The notes beneath the pieces are model-generated. The model was not told the origin of the DNA and searched no databases. It worked only from the letters and a program-made list of their open reading frames with translations. Both the position numbers and the translations under genes were made by a program. From contig NC_134876.1 of NCBI RefSeq assembly GCF_041734735.1, positions 98,306,168-98,370,167 of the forward strand: a stretch of 64,000 nucleotides of DNA. The letters run 5' to 3'. Source of the stretch: Babylonia areolata (lineage: Eukaryota > Mollusca > Gastropoda > Neogastropoda > Buccinidae). Below, piece by piece: positions 48,601 to 57,233 of this stretch. Positions within the stretch are counted from its first letter, which is position 1, and the number at the start of each line of letters is the position of its first letter.

Positions 48601-51282
48601 TCAGGCGCATAATAATAATAATATTTACATAGCACTGAATCTTGTGCAGAGACAAAGCGCTGTCGCACCAGTCATTCACACGCATGCATAAAACTGGAGA
48701 AACTGAAGACAAGAAAGAGGCAAGGAAGGGAGGCTTTCTTGGGAAGAGGTGGGTTTTAAGGCTAGACTTGAAAAAGCTGAGTGTGGAGACCTGACGGAGT
48801 GAAAGAGGAAGTTCATTCCAACTGCAAGGTCCAGAGACAGAGAAAGAATGGTGGCCAACAGTGGAGTGTTTGAACCTGGGTATGCGTAAACAGAGTGGAT
48901 CCAAAGCTGATCGTAGACAGCGAGATGGAGTGTAGAGATGAAGGCAGCCATAGAGACAGGAAGGGGCAGATTTGTGAATCATTTATAACACACGGTGCAT
49001 ATATAATATATATATTTAGAGTTGTCCAGTTTTGAATGTCCAGGAAGCAGTTACATATTTCTTGCAAGAGCGATGACAATTTTTCAGGGGTATCGTTCTT
49101 CTGGAGTTGAGTGTTATCAGCATAAGAATGATGACTGACATTATGGCAGTTGGTAATTTCAGCGAGAGAAGCAGTGTACAGTGTGAAGAGCACTGGGCCT
49201 ATAACAGATCCCTGTGGGACTCCATGCTCAATTTTAACGGGTTCAGACTGGAAATTATCAACAATGACAGACTGGAATCGATCAGTGAGATAAGATTTGA
49301 ACCAGTTTATTTGAACATCAGCCTCAGGCCTCAACACAAAAGGACTGGTGGTGGAGAATGACAAAGGATGAGGCGGTGTCTTTCACAGCATGATAGGTTC
49401 ATTAGTCGCATAAAGAAGAAAATAAAACAACAACAACAACAAAAAAAAGCAAACAGGATGCACCTTAAAGATCATGAACTTTCTTTTTTGAAAGGCTTTC
49501 TACTCAGTACAACAAAGAACTGCAATTTTATAAGTGAAACAGGGGCACATGTTGGGCACATGGTGGGGCAGACTACAGTAACACAAATCTACAGAATAAA
49601 CCAGCAGACGTGGTGAAGAGGTTAGCGTCACTTACTGACCACTGAGAGGATACAAGTTCAAATCCCATCAGAAAATGTGCTTTTTTCAGCTCGTGTCTGG
49701 CTCCTGCCCGGAGCCGAGTGTGCTATAGACTCATACAGGAAGACTGGGACCACACAGTCAGCAGTCACCCACTTCAAGGACGCGTCTTTGGGAGTGTTGC
49801 TATAATGTCCTGACCAACATGTATTGAGAGAGCACAGCCTTGTCCAGTCGTTCCAGAACTTCAAAAACGGAAATACCCACCAACAGCTGCTGTCCATCAA
49901 CCCCATCATCACTCATGATCATCCAAATAAAAAACAAACAAATGTCCTGATTTCTGGGTCACACACACACACACACACACACACACAATAAATGAATAAA
50001 AGAACCCCGCAAACACTCCAGTCACTGGAGTTTTAAAACACAAAAGTGCAGTCATTTAAACAAGACAGTCCCCTGTGCAGCTTGCACAAAGCACACATAA
50101 AAACCCAAAGCAACAAGAGGGCTGTGTCCCTGACAGAATTATGTAGAAAAACTCACTTCAAAGGCAACAAAAAAAAAAAAGTAATAGAACACAACACACT
50201 ATAAACACTGCTCCAGCTCACCATTCTTTCTGGGTCCTCTCCATATGACAGCGTCTTCCGGTCCTTTCAGCAGGAAGCCCACTGACATCAAGGCAAGGTT
50301 GTCCGTCACATACTGGCAGACACAAAACACAATGCAAAAAACAACAAATCATGACAGTGATTATTTCATGAACAACAGCTGAATAACAGAATTGTCCATC
50401 ACACACTGGGGGGGGGGGGTGGGGGGGGTGGGGGCTAGAGATAACCAACAGAAAATCACAAAGCATGACATAACCAACAGAAAATCACAAAGCATGACAT
50501 AACCAACAGAAAATCACAAAGCACAAAGCATGACATAACCAACAGAAAATCACAAAGCATGACATAACCAACAGAAAATCACAAAGCATGGCATAACCAA
50601 CAGAAAATCACAAAGCATGACATAACCAACAGAAAATCACAAAGCACAAAGCATGACATAACAAACAGAAAATCACAAAGCATGACATAACCAACAGAAA
50701 ATCACAAAGCACAAAGCATGACATAACCAACAGTAAATCACAAAGCACAAAGCATGACATAACCAACAGAAAATCACAAAGCACAAAGCATGACATAACC
50801 AACAGAAAATCACAAAGCACAAAGCATGACATAACCAACAGAAAATCACAAAGCATGACATAACCAACAGAAAATCACAAAGCATGACATAACCAACAGA
50901 AAATCACAAAGCACAAAGCATGACATAACAAACAGAAAATCACAAAGCATGACATAACCAACAGAAAATCACAAAGCATGACATAACAAACAGAAAATCA
51001 CAAATCACAACGCATGACATAACAAACAGAAAATCACAAAGCATGACATAGCATGACATAACCAACAGAAAATCACAAAGCATGACATAACAAACAGAAA
51101 ATCACAAAGCATGACATAACAAACAGAAAATCACAAAGCATGACAGTGGTTATTTCATTAACGACAGCTAAATAATATAATTGTCCATTACACACTGGGA
51201 GGTTGGAGAAAAAAAACCCACAATGCATAAACAGCAGGAATTATAAAGTGTGACTGCAATTACCTGAGTAGTCAGGAAACTT

Positions 51283-51322
<40 letters not shown>

Positions 51323-54300
51323 AAGCACCATTGTAGTGAGGGTGGAAAGTCTACGAAAGTCCACACAGAAACAGTCAGACAGTCAAACAGAGATGAAGAC
51401 ACAGAGAGATACTGATGTAAATGTTCACCACACTGAAAGATTTGTATTTGTATTTGTATTTCTTTTTATCACAACAGATTTCTCTGTGTGAAATTCGGGT
51501 TGCTCTCCCCAGGAAGAGCACGTTGCTACACTACAGCACCACCCTTTTTTTTTTTTGTATTTTTTCCTGCATGCAGTTCTTTTTATTTGTTTTTCCTATC
51601 AAAGTGGATTTTTCTACAGAATTTTGCCAGGAACAACCCTTTTGTTGCCGTGGGTTCTTTTATGTACGCTAAGTCCATGCTGCACACGTGACCTCGGTTT
51701 ATCATCTCATCTGAATGACTAGCGTCCAGACCACCACTCAAGGTCTAGTAGAGAGGGGGAGAAAATATTGGCGGCTGAGCCGTGATTCGAACCAGCACGC
51801 TTCGATTCTCTCTCTTCCTAGGTGGATGCGTTACCTCTAGGCCATCACTCCACACACACACACACACAAAGATGCTACTATTTCACACACGAATGAAAGA
51901 AAGAAGAGGCAGAGGGAGAGGCACCTGACATTTCCATCGACATCAAACACTACAGAGGGCAACGTACAGCACTGTGTGTGTTGACACAATGAAATCAATA
52001 ACACCACTGTTTGTCCCATCAAAGAGTGACACAGTGAAGAGCCCGTGTAACAAAAAACACTGACAAAACCAAATCGATAACGTAAGTGTCTGTCCAGTGA
52101 AAGGTTTCTGGTTCCATTAAACCACAAACAAAACAGTCCTGCAACACACCCACACTGATACAGAACAACAACCTGATCAGTCCTGCAACACACCCACACT
52201 GATACAGAACAACAGCTTGATCAGTCCTGCAACACACCCACACATAGAACAACAACTTGATCAGTCCTGCAACACACCCACACTGATACAGAACAACCTG
52301 ATCAGTCCTGCAACACACCCACACACAGAACAACAACTTGATCAGTCCTGCAACACACCCACACTGACATAGAACAACAGCTTGATCAGTCCTGCAACAC
52401 ACCCACACTGACACAGAACAACAACCTGATCAGTCCTGCAACACACCCACACACAGAACAACAACTTGATCAGTCCTGCAACACACCCACACTGACATAG
52501 AACAACAGCTTGATCAGTCCTGCAACACACCCACACTGACACAGAACAACAACCTGATCAGTCCTGCAACACACCCACACACAGAACAACAACTTGATCA
52601 GTCCTGCAACACACCCACACACAGAACAACAGCTTGATCAGTCCTGCAACACACCCACACACAGAACAACAACTTGATCAGTCCTGCAACACACCCACAC
52701 TGACACAGAACAACAACTTGATCAGTCCTGCAACACACCCACACACAGAACAACAACTTGATCAGTCCTGCAACACACCCACACTGACATAGAACAACAG
52801 CTTGATCAGTCCTGCAACACACCCACACTGACACAGAACAACAACCTGATCAGTCCTGCAACACACCCACACACAGAACAACAACTTGATCAGTCCTGCA
52901 ACACACCCACACTGATACAGAACAACAGCTTGATCAGTCCTGCAACACACCCACACATAGAACAACAACTTGATCAGTCCTGCAACACACCCACACTGAC
53001 ACAGAACAACAACCTGATCAGTCCTGCAACACACCCACACACAGAACAACAACCTGATCAGTCCTGCAACACACCCACACACAGAACAACAACTTGATCA
53101 GTCCTGCAACACACCCACACTGATACAGAACACCAACCTGATCAGTCCTGCAACACACCCACACTGATACAGAACAACAACTTGATCAGTCCTGCAACAC
53201 ACCCACACTGATACAGAACAACAACCTGATCAGTCCTGCAACACACCCACACTGACATAGAACAACAGCTTGATCAGTCCTGCAACACACCCACACTGAC
53301 ATAGAACAACAACTTGATCAGTCCTGCAACACACCCACACTAACATAGAACAACAACTTGATCAGTCCTGCAACACACCCACACTGATACAGAACAACAA
53401 CTTGATCAGTCCTGCAACACACCCACACCGACATAGAACAACAGCTTGATCAGTCCTGAAACACACCCACACTGATACAGAACAACAACTTGATCAGTCC
53501 TGCAACACACCCACACTGATACAGAACAACAACTTGATCAGTCCTGCAACACACCCACACTGACATAGAACAACAACTTGATCAGTCCTGCAACACACCC
53601 ACACTGATACAGAACAACAACTTGATCAGTCCTGCAACACACCCACACTAACATAGAACAACAACTTGATCAGTCCTGCAACACACCCACTGACATAGAA
53701 CAACAGCTTGATCAGTCCTGCAACACACCCACACTGACATAGAACAACAGCTTGATCAGTCCTGCAACACACCCACACTGACATAGAACAACAACTTGAT
53801 CAGTCCTGCAACACACCCACACTGACATAGAACAACAGCTTGATCAGTCCTGCAACACACCCACACATAGAACAACAGCTTGATCAGTCCTGCAACACAC
53901 CCACACACAGAACAACAGCTTGATCAGTCCTACAACACACCCACACATAGAACAACAGCTTGATCAGTCCTACAACACACCCACACTGACACAGAACAAC
54001 AACTTGATCAGTCCTACAACACACCCACACATAGAACAACAACTTGATCAGTCCTGCAACACACCCACACTGACACAGAACAACAGCTTGATCAGTCCTG
54101 CAACACACCCACACATAGAACAACAACTAGATCAGTCCTGCAACACACCCACACATAGAACAACAGCTTGATCAGTCCTGCAACACACCCACACATAGAA
54201 CAACAACTTGATCAGTCCTGCAACACACCCACACTGACATAGAACAACAGCTTGATCAGTCCTGCAACACACCCAGACTGACGTAGAACAACAGCTTGAT

Positions 54301-57178
54301 CAGTCCTGCAACACACCCACACTGACATAGAACAACAGCTTGATCAGTCCTGCAACACACCCACACTGATACAGAACAACAACTAGATCAGTCCTGCAAC
54401 ACACCCACACTGACATAGAACAACAGCTTGATCAGTCCTGCAACACACCCAGACTGACGTAGAACAACAGCTTGATCAGTCCTGCAACACACCCACACTG
54501 ACATAGAACAACAGCTTGATCAGTCCTGCAACACACCCACACTGATACAGAACAACAACTAGATCAGTCCTGCAACACACCCACACTGACACAGAACAAC
54601 AGCTTGATCAGTCCTGCAACACACCCACACTGACATAGAACAACAACTTGATCAGTCCTGCAACATGCCCACACAAGTAAAGTGTTGGCCAAGAGGTAAC
54701 ACGTCTGCCTAGGAAGCGAGAGAATCTGAATGCACTCATTTGAATCCTATAGTCACCAGTATTTTCTCCCTCTCAACTAGATATTGCGGTGGTCTGGATG
54801 CTAGTCAATTGGATGAGACGACAAACCGCGGTCCCATGCGCAGCATGCAGTTAGCGCATGTAAAAAAACAACCCATAGCAACAAAAGGGTTGCTCTGGCA
54901 AATTCTGTAGAAAAAATCCACTTCAATAGGAAAACAAATAAAACTGCAGGCAGGAAAAATACAAAAAAAAATGGGTGGCACTCTCATTGTAGCAACGCGC
55001 TCTCTCGAAATTCACACAGAAAAATCTGTTGTGACAAAAAGAGTAATACAATACAATGCAATGCAATACAAAAAGCTTCACGTCTCACTTGGAAAGGACA
55101 AAGAAAAGGGACAAGCCAGCCTGGACAGTAGCATAGCAACCATCATACGCCATCTAGTCCTTGTGTTCAATCATTGACAGGGAGTTGTGCTGATCCCATT
55201 CAGGACAATAGGATGCAGGGGGGGTCAACACGCACACCTCCCTCCTCCCCGTCATCTATTATGCACATCACTCATCGCCCTCAGGCCCTGGGGTTTCTGC
55301 CACTGTGGGGCTGGAACAGGGGTGAAGGAATGAATTTCTTGCTCACTGTCCAGCCCACTGTGGGGCTGGAACAGGGGTGAAGGAATGAATTTCTTGCTCA
55401 CTGTCCAGCCCACTGTGAGGCTGGAACGGGGGTGAAGGAGAGAATTTGTTGCTTACTGTCCAGCACACTGTGGGGCTGGAATGGGGGTGAAGGAATGAAT
55501 TTGTTGCTTACTGTCCAGCCCACTGTGGGGCTGGAATGGGGGTGAAGGGATGAATTCATTGCTTACTGCCCAGCCCACTGTGGGGCTGGAAGGGGGGTGA
55601 AGGGATGAATTTGTTGCTTACTGTCCAGCCCACTGTGGGGCTGGAATGGGGGTGAAGGAGTGAATTTGTTGCTTACTGCCCGGTCCACTGTGGGGCTGGA
55701 ATGGGGGTGAAGGGATGAATTTGTTGCTTACTGCCCAGCCCACTGTGGGGCTGGAATGGGGAGTGAAGGGATGAATTTGTTGCTTACTGTCCAGCCCACT
55801 GTGGGGCTGGAATGGGGGTGAAGGAGTGAATTTGTTGCTTACTGTCCAGCCCACTGTGGGGTTAGAATGGGGGTGAAGGAACAAATTTGTTGCTTACTGC
55901 CCAGCCCACTGTGGGGCTGGAATGGGGAGTGAAGGAATGAATTTGTTGCTTACTGTCCAGCCCACTGTGGGGCTGGAATGGGGGTGAAGGGATGAATTTG
56001 CTGCTTACTGTCCAGCCCACTGTGCTGGGCCACATTAGTGCTGGAAAACTGTTAAAAACACTGATCCTGTTAATCCTGGGGAAAAGTACCCCACCCCACC
56101 CCCAAACAACAACAACAACAACAAAACAAGGAGAGAAAAAAAAAAACAGGAAAAAGAGTTTCAGGCACACGTACAGTCATGTTCATGAACATAAAGTTAG
56201 GATATGCCTCTGACCTTGACCATTCCATCAATTTCTCAACAAAGATATTAAAAAAAACACACCCAAAAACCCCAGCTAATGTGAAAATAAACATTATGAA
56301 ATATGTAATACAGAAGCTTTTTATACATATCTATAATAACAGACAAACAAAACCAAAAATTTCCAACAGACATCTCACTAATCAGCTGCCAACAAAATAC
56401 AACACAGTAAGACTGCCCAATTATAATCAAAAGTCCAGAAAAAAAAAAATTCAAGGCATTCCAGAAAAACGACAAAAACATGGGTGAATGGCCCAGCATG
56501 GCAGAGTATACCACTGGAGGAGACGACAGAATGAAAGGAAAAGGCCAGAAACAAAGAGAGTGATAGAAAAAAAAAGGGGGAGGAAATTTCAAGCACAGAA
56601 TTTCTAGAAGGTGGGGTTACAATTCATCATATTGTATTGCTGGTTTTTTTTTGTATTTGTTTTAATTCTTTGTCACAACAGATTTATCTGCATGAAATTC
56701 TCCTGTGGGAATACACATTTCCACAGTGCAGCACCACCTTTTTTTTTTTCTTTTTTTTTCTGTCTGCAAGTATATATATAGAAAAAAAAATTTTTTATAT
56801 AGGAAAACAAATATTGTTTTATTATTTAAAAAAAGAAAAAAAAAGAAAAGAAAAGAATTTACTATATTCAATTATTTTTACCAGGGACAACCATTTTATT
56901 GCTGTGTTTTCTTTTGTGCTGTATTTTTCTTTCTTTTTCAAACCTGCGCTGAGAGCTGAACGAGATCCCAGCATCCCCCTGGTGGAAACCTCAACAGGGA
57001 GGCACCAAGTGGATGAATAATTGACAGTCGGGAAACACGGGGTGGCGGTTTCTCCTACCGCCACACACCTCACCACAACACAAAAACTGACAGCTACTGT
57101 GTTGGGATGCATCGACCGACTTAGAAACATTATGCACAGTGCTTTCATCATGTTCTGTATGTATGCGAAAAAAATGGA

Positions 57179-57233
<55 letters not shown>

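Noticed and set aside
52134-54668. Regular repeats suggestive of a CRISPR array
   Set aside because: The spacers are not unique; units are near-identical end to end, the DNA is clearly eukaryotic and there are no cas genes. It is a minisatellite.
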